64,000 nucleotides of DNA from Thiosocius sp942490985 (GTDB lineage Bacteria; Pseudomonadota; Gammaproteobacteria; Chromatiales; Chromatiaceae), in NCBI GenBank assembly GCA_942490985.1, contig CALNYW010000005.1, positions 558,001-622,000 on the forward strand. Direction: 5' to 3'. The position numbers and the translations under genes are program-made. Under the pieces are notes generated by a model, which was not told where the DNA came from, ran no database searches, and saw only the letters and a program-made list of their open reading frames with translations. Of this stretch, positions 45,224 through 53,539 are shown piece after piece (within the stretch, counting starts at the first letter, position 1; each line of letters begins with the position of its first letter).

Positions 45224-46156
45224 TTACTCCGGTACTTTGAGGCGATCGATATCCGATCGGACACTGGCAGCCGACTCGTCAAACATCGCCTGCTCATCGG
45301 CTTGCAGCCCGAGATCAACGATACCCGACAGGCCACGATTGCTCAGCAGACAGGGGACACCCATGGCGATGTCCTGTTGACCGTATTCACCATCAAGGAT
45401 CGTGACGCAAGGCAGCAAACGGTTACGGTGGTGGCTGATCGCATCAACCATCGCCGCCACGGACGCCCCGGGCGCGTCATAGGCACTCGAGTTCTTGCGC
45501 AAAGCGAGGATCTCGGCGCCGCCGCCGCGGGTACGCTGGACTATCTCAGCGAGCCGTTGTTCGCCGATAAAGTGGGAAACGGGAATACCATTGACGGTAC
45601 AGAAACGGGAAACTGGCACCATCGTGTCGCCGTGACCGCCAAGCACAATGGTTGTGATGTCGCGGGTCGAAAACCCCGTCTCGAGCGCGATGAATGCCGC
45701 CATGCGCGATGCATCGAGCACGCCAGCCTGGCCGAGCACCCGCTCACGCGGCCAGCCGGTTTTCTGCCAGACACGATAGGTCAGCACATCCACCGGGTTG
45801 GTGACCATGATCACGATGGCATTTGGCGCATAGCGCATCATGTCTTCGATGATGCCGTCGATCACCGCGACGTTGGTATCCAGCACGTCGGAGCGTGACA
45901 TACCCGGCTTACGCGGTACCCCGGCGGTGATCACGATGACCTCCGCGCCCTGCATCGCGGCCGGGTCGTTGCTGCCGCTGACGCGGGTATCGAATTCAAA
46001 GAACGGCGCCGTCTGGAAGATATCCAGCGCGACACCCTGCGGCACATCCTCGCGGATATCGATCAGGACGATTTCGCGGCAGGTCTCCTGTTCGGCGAGG
46101 ATTTGCGCGGTGGTTTCACCGACCCGCCCGGCACCGATGATCGCTACTTTTTGCAT
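45224..46156 (-). CDS. mdh: Malate dehydrogenase, LDH-like type
   Basis: A 310-residue NAD-dependent dehydrogenase of the tetrameric LDH-like group rather than the dimeric E. coli type. The NAD-binding GAGRVGETTA lies near residue 8. The substrate loop PRKPGMSRSDVL near 81 has the Arg pattern selecting malate over lactate. The active-site His is in GGHGDTMVPVS near 175. AGGAGAG precedes the start. It sits between maeB and gltA, forming a malate-to-citrate group. Confidence 0.93.
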   Translation of the reverse strand: MQKVAIIGAGRVGETTAQILAEQETCREIVLIDIREDVPQGVALDIFQTAPFFEFDTRVSGSNDPAAMQGAEVIVITAGVPRKPGMSRSDVLDTNVAVIDGIIEDMMRYAPNAIVIMVTNPVDVLTYRVWQKTGWPRERVLGQAGVLDASRMAAFIALETGFSTRDITTIVLGGHGDTMVPVSRFCTVNGIPVSHFIGEQRLAEIVQRTRGGGAEILALRKNSSAYDAPGASVAAMVDAISHHRNRLLPCVTILDGEYGQQDIAMGVPCLLSNRGLSGIVDLGLQADEQAMFDESAASVRSDIDRLKVPE

Positions 46157-46238
46157 GTTGTCTCTCCTGTCTTCTTGTTCGGAGACACCGCTCCGATATC
46201 AAGCAGAGCTTAGTCAACAATCCGATGACACAGGAACA

Positions 46239-47519
46239 TCAACGCGGCGGGTAGTGCTCCGGCCAACCAATGCGGGCGACTCCGCTGTCAATCGCGGCAC
46301 GCGCAACGGCCGGCGGAATAGCCTCGAGCAGCCGCGCATCGAAGGGTTTCGGAAGGATATAGTCGGGCCCGAAATCGAGCTGCTCGAGTCCATAGGCATC
46401 GAGCACCGGCTGCGGCACGGGCTGGTGGGTCAGGTCCTTCAGGGCATGTACCGCGGCGATCTGCATGTCCTCGTTGATGCGGCTGGCACGCACGTCGAGC
46501 GCGCCGCGGAAGATGAACGGGAAGCCGAGCACATTGTTGACCTGGTTCGGATAGTCCGAGCGCCCGGTTGCCATGATCATGTCGTCACGCACGGCGCGCG
46601 CGACCTCGGGCCGGATCTCGGGAACGGGGTTTGACAGCGCGAATACCACCGGACGATCCGCCATCGAGGCAAGCATCTCGGCGGACACCAGGTCCGGGCC
46701 ACTCACCCCGATGAACACGTCGGCGCCGCGCATCGCGTCCTCCAGCGTGCGCGCCTCGGTCTCGACCGCAACACCAAATTTGTACGGATTGAGATCTTTG
46801 CGGCCAAGGTGAATCACGCCCTTGCGATCGAGCACCATGAAGTTGTCGCGATGCGCGCCCATCGCAATCAACAGCCTGACCGCCGCGATCCCGGCGGCGC
46901 CGGCGCCCAGGATCACGATCCGACACGCGTCAAGTGACTTACCCTGCAGCTCGAGCGCGTTCAACAAGCCGGCAGCGATGATGATCGCCGTGCCATGCTG
47001 ATCATCGTGGAATACAGGGATATCGAGTTGCTCGATCAGTGCCTGTTCGATTTCAAAGCAATGCGGCGCGGCAATGTCCTCGAGGTTGATGCCGCCAAAG
47101 GTCGGTGCAATCCGCATCACCGTCTCGATGAACTCCTGCGGCCGTTTGGCGTTGACCTCAATATCGAAGACGTCGATGTCGGCAAAGTGCTTGAACAAAA
47201 CGCCCTTGCCTTCCATGACTGGCTTACCTGCCAAGGCACCGACATTGCCGAGGCCCAGCACTGCGGTACCGTCGGTAATCACGCCGACCAGGTTTCCCTT
47301 GGTCGTATAGCGGTAGGCATTTTGCGGGTCTTTGGCGATCTGCCGGACCGGCTCGGCCACGCCGGGCGAATAGGCCAGGGCCAAATCCCGTTGCGTACTC
47401 GCCGGCTTCGTGACCTCGACGCTGAGCTTCCCGGGCCGCGGCTTCGCGTGGTAATACAGGGCCGCTTGGTTGATCTCGTGGTCGGCATGCCGCTCGTCGT
47501 TATTGTTGGTGTCGCTCAT
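46239..47519 (-). CDS. maeB: Malic enzyme (NAD(P)-dependent), short form
   Basis: A 426-residue enzyme that converts malate to pyruvate and CO2. The conserved start of the bacterial family (LALAYSPGVAEPVRQI near residue 47) is followed by GDG-type substrate and metal sites (LEDIAAPHCFEIEQAL and VFHDDQHGTAI). The NAD(P) fold is RIVILGAGAAGIAAVRLL near 195. It lacks the phosphotransacetylase-like C-terminal domain of E. coli MaeB. AGGAG precedes the ATG. Cofactor preference cannot be decided by eye. Confidence 0.93.
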   Translation of the reverse strand: MSDTNNNDERHADHEINQAALYYHAKPRPGKLSVEVTKPASTQRDLALAYSPGVAEPVRQIAKDPQNAYRYTTKGNLVGVITDGTAVLGLGNVGALAGKPVMEGKGVLFKHFADIDVFDIEVNAKRPQEFIETVMRIAPTFGGINLEDIAAPHCFEIEQALIEQLDIPVFHDDQHGTAIIIAAGLLNALELQGKSLDACRIVILGAGAAGIAAVRLLIAMGAHRDNFMVLDRKGVIHLGRKDLNPYKFGVAVETEARTLEDAMRGADVFIGVSGPDLVSAEMLASMADRPVVFALSNPVPEIRPEVARAVRDDMIMATGRSDYPNQVNNVLGFPFIFRGALDVRASRINEDMQIAAVHALKDLTHQPVPQPVLDAYGLEQLDFGPDYILPKPFDARLLEAIPPAVARAAIDSGVARIGWPEHYPPR

Positions 47520-47580
47520 GTCGATCTCCTGATGAGAACTTGGCTGGCTGGGGTCGGGCTGACTGGGGTCGGAACGAGAA

Positions 47581-47601
47581 AAGGCGCCACGAGGGCGCCT
47601 T
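47581..47601 (-). terminator. Intrinsic terminator after rpmE
   Basis: An 8-bp stem (47581-47588 with 47594-47601, loop of five) followed by TTTTCTCG on the minus strand, 25 bp past the rpmE stop. It separates rpmE from maeB. Confidence 0.88.
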
Positions 47602-47626
47602 CTGCTCGGCTTTTGTTCGGTTGGGC

Positions 47627-47830
47627 TTAACGGCGGAAACGCTTACGGAACTGATCAACCCGACCAGCGGTGTCCATCAGTTTCTGTTGGCCGGTGTAGA
47701 AAGGGTGGCACGCCGAGCAGACCTCGACGTGCAGCTCTTCGCCGCCGATCGTCGATTTGGTCTCAAAGCTGTTGCCACAACTGCATACAACCTTGATGGC
47801 GTTGTAGTCCGGATGCGCGTCCGCTTTCAT
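47627..47830 (-). CDS. rpmE: Large ribosomal subunit protein bL31 (zinc-binding form)
   Basis: A 67-residue ribosomal protein. Cysteines in VVCSCGN and EVCSACHPFYTG form the zinc-ribbon of the C+ (zinc-binding) L31 type, and QKLMDTAGRVDQFRKRF is the conserved C-terminal half. Single gene with its own terminator. Confidence 0.97.
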   Translation of the reverse strand: MKADAHPDYNAIKVVCSCGNSFETKSTIGGEELHVEVCSACHPFYTGQQKLMDTAGRVDQFRKRFRR

Positions 47831-47965
47831 TGCTGGTCTCTCCCGTGCTCGCCTGCTCGTCGAGCGTTCGTCAATAAGGGTTCGCTAGAGTCGCGAAAGG
47901 CGGCAAATATTACGCAAGGTCGCCAGCCATGGCAAGGAATGATTGACGCCCGCCGAGAACAATGG

Positions 47966-48325
47966 TTAGTCGCGGCTGAAAGCGATCACGTTGGGCGGCC
48001 GCGAGTCGCCGGTGGGCGCATCGTGGCTGCCTGCGAGCGTATGCTGCAGCTCGGCCAGGCGCGCCTGCAGACCTTTAGGACCCGAGACGTTTTGCCACAT
48101 CATCCGCGATAGGCGCAGACAGGCGCCCATCGGTGTTCGCGCCAAACGCCGTTCTTGATCGATACGCCATTGCAGGCGCCGGAGGCGCGTCTGGCTTGCC
48201 GGCGGCGCGTTGGCGATGACCTCTTCGATCGCGGCGACTCGCAGGGCCTCGAACCGCTCGGGGTCCGCGGTTGCGCAGGTCGCCCAGTCATCAAAGCCGA
48301 TCTCTTCGAATTCGCGCTCGCTCAT
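47966..48325 (-). CDS. DUF3135 family protein
   Basis: A 119-residue protein from ATG 48325 (MSEREFEEIGFDDWATCA). The family pattern is visible: FDDWATCATADPERFEALR, then LRRLQWRIDQERRLARTPMGACLRLSRMMW. The function is unknown. No membrane helix or signal is present; it looks like a small helical cytosolic protein. The ATG 27 codons upstream is not favoured because that stretch has no homology-like pattern. Confidence 0.82.
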   Translation of the reverse strand: MSEREFEEIGFDDWATCATADPERFEALRVAAIEEVIANAPPASQTRLRRLQWRIDQERRLARTPMGACLRLSRMMWQNVSGPKGLQARLAELQHTLAGSHDAPTGDSRPPNVIAFSRD

Positions 48326-48491
48326 CGATCCCACCCTCAAGTACTGCGCCAAGGCGCCGCTACTACTTGGTTTGCTTGTGCTACGCCTCGAAGCTACCAC
48401 AGCCACGCCGGACCTGTCTTGGCGAAGTAAACGTCACCCTTGGCGCAACGCGTCACTCGGATTGTCTATATTTATCAGCGGCTTGGTATGC

Positions 48492-48773
48492 TTACAGCGT
48501 TACAGCGCGAGGATCTGCCGGAAACACCTGGTCGGTGCCGATGTAGATGGCTGCCAAGTGGTCAAGGCGCACAGCGAGCTGCTCTGGACCCATCGCGAGG
48601 ACGAGGAACTCCGCACCTCTGCGGGTCAACACGTCGACGACGATACCCTCAGCATGACGCGGCGCGGCGCCGTCCTGTTGGTAAGCGACAGACACCTGCG
48701 CACGGCGCATCGCCAGCAGTTCCAGCACCGAATGCTGGTCGCAATCGATCGGCTGGTAGTCAGTCGTCGTCAC
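48492..48773 (-). CDS. rof: Rho-binding antiterminator (Rof/YaeO family)
   Basis: A 93-residue protein with the Rof fold signature: YQPIDCDQHSVLELLAMRR at residue 6, a VSV-Y strand, GIVVDVLTRRGAEFL and the conserved RLDHLAAIYI. Rof binds the Rho hexamer and blocks its RNA-loading site, reducing Rho-dependent termination. It overlaps the preceding CPXCG gene by 14 bp, which suggests coupled translation. Confidence 0.85.
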   Translation of the reverse strand: MTTTDYQPIDCDQHSVLELLAMRRAQVSVAYQQDGAAPRHAEGIVVDVLTRRGAEFLVLAMGPEQLAVRLDHLAAIYIGTDQVFPADPRAVTL

Positions 48774-48954
48774 GCCGCACCGTCAACTCCCAGCTGTCGC
48801 CGTCATAGGCCAGCGTCACCTCGATCGGTCGACAGCAGACGCTGCAGTCTTCGATGTAGCGCTGCGCGCCCGCAGACGCGTCGAGGATCAATTCGATCGA
48901 CTCGCCACAGTACGGGCAACCCAGTACGCGATAGTCGAGATTCTCCACTGACAA
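48760..48954 (-). CDS. CPXCG-motif cysteine-rich small protein
   Basis: A 64-residue protein with a zinc-ribbon-type pair of cysteine knuckles: GCPYCGESIEL near residue 12 and IEDCSVCCRPIEV near residue 34. The family is known by the CPXCG motif and has no fixed function. It lies directly before rof with a 14-bp overlap. Confidence 0.88.
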   Translation of the reverse strand: MSVENLDYRVLGCPYCGESIELILDASAGAQRYIEDCSVCCRPIEVTLAYDGDSWELTVRRDDD

Positions 48955-48999
48955 CTCCGTCGACGACGTCTATTGATTGCGACCGCGGACCCGCGCTGG

Positions 49000-50199
49000 C
49001 TACGCCGGGGCAAACAACCCCAGGAGGTCGTTGAGGTACCGCAACCCCCGCCCGGTCGGCCGAATCCGGGCAGTATCGTCCACCAGCAGATCGAGCTCAA
49101 CCGCCTGAGTGATTGGGTTCTCAACGCGCTCCAATGCCAGCCCGGTGCGCGCCACAAACCACTCAGCGGGTACCCCATCGGGCAGGCGCAACGCATTGAG
49201 GAAGAACTCGATGACGCGGTCATCCGCATCGAGCGACCACTCACGCGAGACACTGCCGGTAGCCGCCGACGCCAGGTAATCGGTTGGGCCGCGACGCTTG
49301 CTGCGCCGCACAATGGCGCCGCTCGGGTAGGACCGTTTGCCGTGCGCGCCCGGCCCAATGCCAAGGTAATCGCCGAACTGCCAGTAGTTGAGATTGTGCC
49401 GACAGCGTCGGTCAGGGCGCGCAAAAGCCGAAATTTCGTAGCGTGCATACCCGGCTGCTTCAAGCAGCGCGAGGCCCGCGTCGGACATATCGGCGACCCG
49501 CTCGTCGTCGGGCAACGGCGGCGGCGTGCGGTAAAACGCGGTGTTCGGCTCAAGCGTCAGCTGGTACCAGGACAAGTGCTCTGGCGCCAGATCCACCGCC
49601 TGCCGGAGATCTGCCAGGACACCGTCTAGCGACTGCCCCGGCAGGCCGAACATCAGATCGAGGTTGACGTTGTCGAACCCGGCCCGTCGGGCGAGTTGCA
49701 ACGCACCAAGGGCATCGTCCGGCGTATGGATCCGGCCAAGCGCCTGAAGACGCGCCGGATCGAGGCTTTGCACGCCGATCGAGAGTCGATTGACGCCGGC
49801 GAGTCGGTAGTCGTGAAAGTTTGCGGCGTCGACGGTACCCGGATTCGCTTCCAGCGTAATCTCGCACGCGTCGGTCAAAGGCAGCAGCCTCGCAACCCCA
49901 TCGAGCAGCTCGCTGATCGCCGCACCCGCCAGCAGGCTTGGCGTGCCACCGCCGATGAAAATGCTGTCGACCGGCGCTATCGCCCCGCCGGCCACCTCGC
50001 GGCGCAAATCGGCGATCAGGGCGCGGATAAACCCTTGCTGATCGACCGGCTCTCGCGCCACATGGGAATTGAAATCGCAGTAGGGGCACTTCTTCACGCA
50101 CCACGGGACATGCACGTAGAGCCCCATGGGTGGCGGCGTCATGGCGAGGCGTTTGCTTGGACCAGACATCGCCCCTATTTCCACCGCTATCTCGCTCAT
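49000..50199 (-). CDS. hemW: Radical SAM heme chaperone HemW
   Basis: A 399-residue protein related to coproporphyrinogen III dehydrogenase HemN. The radical-SAM cluster ligands are CVKKCPYCDFN (C-x3-C-x2-C) near residue 34. FIGGGTPSLL near 80 and LEANPGTVDAANF follow, and the C-terminal HemW domain (about 300-395) is present. HemW transfers heme to respiratory enzymes rather than decarboxylating coproporphyrinogen. The ATG at 50199 is the longest start; internal ATGs at codons 11, 20 and 25 are also possible. Confidence 0.9.
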   Translation of the reverse strand: MSEIAVEIGAMSGPSKRLAMTPPPMGLYVHVPWCVKKCPYCDFNSHVAREPVDQQGFIRALIADLRREVAGGAIAPVDSIFIGGGTPSLLAGAAISELLDGVARLLPLTDACEITLEANPGTVDAANFHDYRLAGVNRLSIGVQSLDPARLQALGRIHTPDDALGALQLARRAGFDNVNLDLMFGLPGQSLDGVLADLRQAVDLAPEHLSWYQLTLEPNTAFYRTPPPLPDDERVADMSDAGLALLEAAGYARYEISAFARPDRRCRHNLNYWQFGDYLGIGPGAHGKRSYPSGAIVRRSKRRGPTDYLASAATGSVSREWSLDADDRVIEFFLNALRLPDGVPAEWFVARTGLALERVENPITQAVELDLLVDDTARIRPTGRGLRYLNDLLGLFAPA

Positions 50200-50303
50200 G
50201 ATTCTAAAGTTTTCGGTTGATCAGACGCTGACTAAACGATGTGCCGGAAATCCCGAAACCCTGTCCAAAGTGACTGTACACGCCGCGGATCCTTGCTGAA
50301 CAC

Positions 50304-53300
50304 ATGATCGCGTTGGATCAACTTGCTGTCGAAGCCAACATCGTCGTCCGGCCGGGCGAGCCGGTGCAGCGCGTGTTGGAGCGGATGTCGCAGAGCGATG
50401 CCCCGAGCGCCCTGGTGGTTGGCGATGAAGGCGCCCTCGGGATCCTGACCCACCAGGACGTCCTTCAGCTGATCAACCGTCACGCAGACTGGCAAAGGTA
50501 CGAAGTGGCCCAAGTCATGAAGACGCCGGTTGTCACCGTCGGTGGCGACATGTCCTGCCACGCAGCCTACCAGCTGATGCTCGACAAAGGGATCCGCCAC
50601 CTGGTGCTGCAACCCGACGCCAGCGGACGTTATCGCGTGGTCGGCGAAAAGGCGTTTCTCAGCGACGGCCGTCTCCGCGACGACACCCAGACGCCGCTGG
50701 TCGAGGCGATCATGAGTCGCGAGCTGTGTACCGTGGCACCGGACACCTCGCTGCTGGACGCGGTTGGCGTGATGAGCCGCGCACAGTCCGACCATGTTCT
50801 GGTCACGCACCATGAGCGACCGGTCGGCATCATCACGGAACACGACGTGTTCCGCCACCGTGAGGTGTTGGTCAACCAGCCGCATACCCGTGCCGACCAA
50901 GTCATGAGTACGCCGGTCTACAGTATCGAACCCACGCTGCCGGTCTATGCGGCACTCGAGAAGATGGAGAAGTGGGGGGTGCGCCGGCTGGTCGTCGTCG
51001 GGCTGGACAGCCGCCTGCTCGGCGCGGTGTCGCTGCATCAGGTCATTCACGACCGTCAGCGCCGCTACCTCGATGTGCTGCACAACAACCTCGAGTCCTG
51101 CCGCGAACAACAGTTCCCCGGGCAATTGCTCGAGGTCATCAGTGACGGCCTGTTGATCGTCGAACGGTCGACCGGCGTGATTGTCGAGGCAAACCCGCAA
51201 CTTGCGGGCTGGTTGGGGTACCGAGCCGACGCCATGACCGGCATGTCGCTCGGCGCATTGACGATCCCCGAGAACCAACATCAGGGCTGGGGATTGAATG
51301 ATGCCGTCGTGCCGATTGAGCCGGTATTCCGCAGCCAGCTGCGGTGCCGAAACGGCGGCGCGTTACCGATCGAGGTCTCGACCAAGCGGGTCGGACTTGC
51401 TGGCCAGGACCTCGTCGTCGCGATTATTCGCGACCTCAGTGCGCGCCTCGCGGCCGATCAAGCCGTCAGGGAAAGTCGCGAACGACTGTCGCTCGCGCTG
51501 CAGGGTGCCGACCTTGGCCTGTGGGACTATGACCTGACGACCGGCAAGGCGACCTTCAGCGAACGCAGCCTCGACATGCTCGGGCTGCGACGAGGCAGCG
51601 CGACGACGAACCTCGACGATTGGGCCAACCGCGTGCACCCGGACGACCAGCCCCGCCGCCAGGCGCGGTTGAACCAGCACCTCAATGGCGGGTCGGCGCT
51701 TTACGAAAACACCCATCGGGTGAGGACCAGCGCAGGCGAGTGGCGCTGGGTGCAGGAGCGCGGCCGGGTCGTCGAGCGTGACGCGACTGGCAAACCTGTG
51801 CGCGCCGCCGGCACCCACATGGACGTCACCGCCGCACGCCAGGCACAAGAGCGTCTCCGCCTGGTTGCGACGGTGTTCGAGAACAGCCACGAGGGCGTCA
51901 TGATCACGGCGCCGGATAATCGGATCATCGAGGTCAACAAGGCATTCAGTCAGATCACCGGCTACAGCGCCGAAGAGGTCGCCGGGGAGACTCCCCATAT
52001 CTTGAGCTCTGGACGCCACGACGCGCAGTTTTATCAGTCGATGTGGCGCCAATTACGCGAATCGGGATTCTGGCGTGGAGAGATCTGGAATCGACGAAAA
52101 AGCGGCGAGGTCTACCCGGAATGGCTGAGCATCACACCGATAACCGATCAGGACGGCGAGCTCGAACATTTCGTCGCCATCTTTTCGGACATCAGTGAAC
52201 AACACCGCTCGCGTCAGGAAATTGATTTCCTGGCCCATCATGATGCGCTGACAAATCTTCCCAATCGACTGCTGCTCAACGCACGCCTGGAACACGCGAT
52301 CGATCATGCGCGTCGGGTCCGCTCACAACTTGCGGTGTTGTTCATCGACTTGGACCGATTCAAGACCATCAATGACAGTCTCGGTCATGCCCTCGGCGAC
52401 GAGGTGCTGCGCCAAGTCGCCCTGCGAATGAACGAGGTACTGCGCAGTGACGACACGATGGCCCGTATTGGTGGTGACGAGTTCATCATCCTGTTGGAGA
52501 ACACCACACCGCGCGGTGCGCGCGATGTCGCCGACAAACTCGCGGGCGTGCTGGGCGGTCCGCTGGAAATGGACGGCGAGCGGCTTTACATCAGCCTCAG
52601 CGGCGGGATCAGCCTGTTTCCGCGCGACGGCACGGACGTCGACACCCTGGTCAAGAACGCCGATGCCGCGATGTACAAGGCCAAGTCCAGCGGACGCGAT
52701 AATTTCCAGTTCTACACACGTGATCTGACCGATCAGGCACTGGAGCAGGTGTTTCTGCAGAACCACTTACGAAACGCGATCCAGCAACAGGAATTCCGTG
52801 TCTTCTACCAACCTCAAGTCGATATCCGCAGCGGTCGTGCCGTCGGCGTGGAGGCGTTGGTGCGCTGGCAGCACCCCACCGAGGGGCTGATCATGCCACT
52901 GCGATTCATCCCACTGCTCGAAGAGCAGGGGCTGATCCGACAGGTCGGGCCCTGGGTGCTGCGCCAGGCCTGCCTTGACTGGTTGGATTGGCAGGCGCGC
53001 GGCATCGCACCCCGCAACCTGGCGGTGAACTTGTCCGGCGCGCAAATCGATGCCGCCGGGGCGGTCGCCGAGATTGCGCAAATCCTGCAGGACACCCAGA
53101 TGCCGCCAGAGCGCCTCGAACTCGAGGTCACCGAAACGTTCGTGATGAACAACCCGGAATCGAATATCGAAACACTGCATCGCCTGCGCGCGCTCGGCAT
53201 TCGCTTGGCGATCGATGACTTCGGCACCGGTTATTCATCGCTGACCTACCTTAAAAGGCTGCCGATCACTAAACTCAAGATCGATCGCTCCTTCGTACGA

Positions 53301-53519
53301 GATGTTCCGGGCGATAGCGACGACGAGGCGATCACCCGCGCTGTCGTCGGACTCGGCCGCAGTCTCAATCTCGACATCATTGCGGAAGGCGTCGAACACG
53401 ACGCGTGCGTCAAGTTCCTCCTGCAGGAGGGTTGCCACACCGGCCAAGGCTACCTGTGGGCCAAGCCGATATCGCCCGACGAGATTGCCAGCTGGCTCGC
53501 CGTCAACAAGGCGGGTTGA
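50304..53519 (+). CDS. CBS-PAS-GGDEF-EAL cyclic-di-GMP signalling protein
   Basis: A 1071-residue cytoplasmic protein without membrane helices. The first ~245 residues hold four CBS motifs (two Bateman pairs), for example ILTHQDVLQLI, VEAIMSRELCTVAPDTSLLDA and VMSTPVYSIEPTLPVYAAL. Three PAS segments follow (about 275-375, 385-510 and 515-635). The GGDEF domain (~640-805) has an intact RIGGDEFIILL active site and an RxxD inhibitory site (RSDD) five residues before GGDEF. The EAL domain (~815-1065) has GVEALVRW, ETFVMNN, DDFGTGYSSL and EGVEH, so both synthesis and hydrolysis of c-di-GMP look possible. CBS input suggests sensing of adenine nucleotides. Single gene, divergent from hemW. Confidence 0.92.
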   Translation: MIALDQLAVEANIVVRPGEPVQRVLERMSQSDAPSALVVGDEGALGILTHQDVLQLINRHADWQRYEVAQVMKTPVVTVGGDMSCHAAYQLMLDKGIRHLVLQPDASGRYRVVGEKAFLSDGRLRDDTQTPLVEAIMSRELCTVAPDTSLLDAVGVMSRAQSDHVLVTHHERPVGIITEHDVFRHREVLVNQPHTRADQVMSTPVYSIEPTLPVYAALEKMEKWGVRRLVVVGLDSRLLGAVSLHQVIHDRQRRYLDVLHNNLESCREQQFPGQLLEVISDGLLIVERSTGVIVEANPQLAGWLGYRADAMTGMSLGALTIPENQHQGWGLNDAVVPIEPVFRSQLRCRNGGALPIEVSTKRVGLAGQDLVVAIIRDLSARLAADQAVRESRERLSLALQGADLGLWDYDLTTGKATFSERSLDMLGLRRGSATTNLDDWANRVHPDDQPRRQARLNQHLNGGSALYENTHRVRTSAGEWRWVQERGRVVERDATGKPVRAAGTHMDVTAARQAQERLRLVATVFENSHEGVMITAPDNRIIEVNKAFSQITGYSAEEVAGETPHILSSGRHDAQFYQSMWRQLRESGFWRGEIWNRRKSGEVYPEWLSITPITDQDGELEHFVAIFSDISEQHRSRQEIDFLAHHDALTNLPNRLLLNARLEHAIDHARRVRSQLAVLFIDLDRFKTINDSLGHALGDEVLRQVALRMNEVLRSDDTMARIGGDEFIILLENTTPRGARDVADKLAGVLGGPLEMDGERLYISLSGGISLFPRDGTDVDTLVKNADAAMYKAKSSGRDNFQFYTRDLTDQALEQVFLQNHLRNAIQQQEFRVFYQPQVDIRSGRAVGVEALVRWQHPTEGLIMPLRFIPLLEEQGLIRQVGPWVLRQACLDWLDWQARGIAPRNLAVNLSGAQIDAAGAVAEIAQILQDTQMPPERLELEVTETFVMNNPESNIETLHRLRALGIRLAIDDFGTGYSSLTYLKRLPITKLKIDRSFVRDVPGDSDDEAITRAVVGLGRSLNLDIIAEGVEHDACVKFLLQEGCHTGQGYLWAKPISPDEIASWLAVNKAG

Positions 53520-53539
53520 CAACACCCGGCCGGTTTTGC

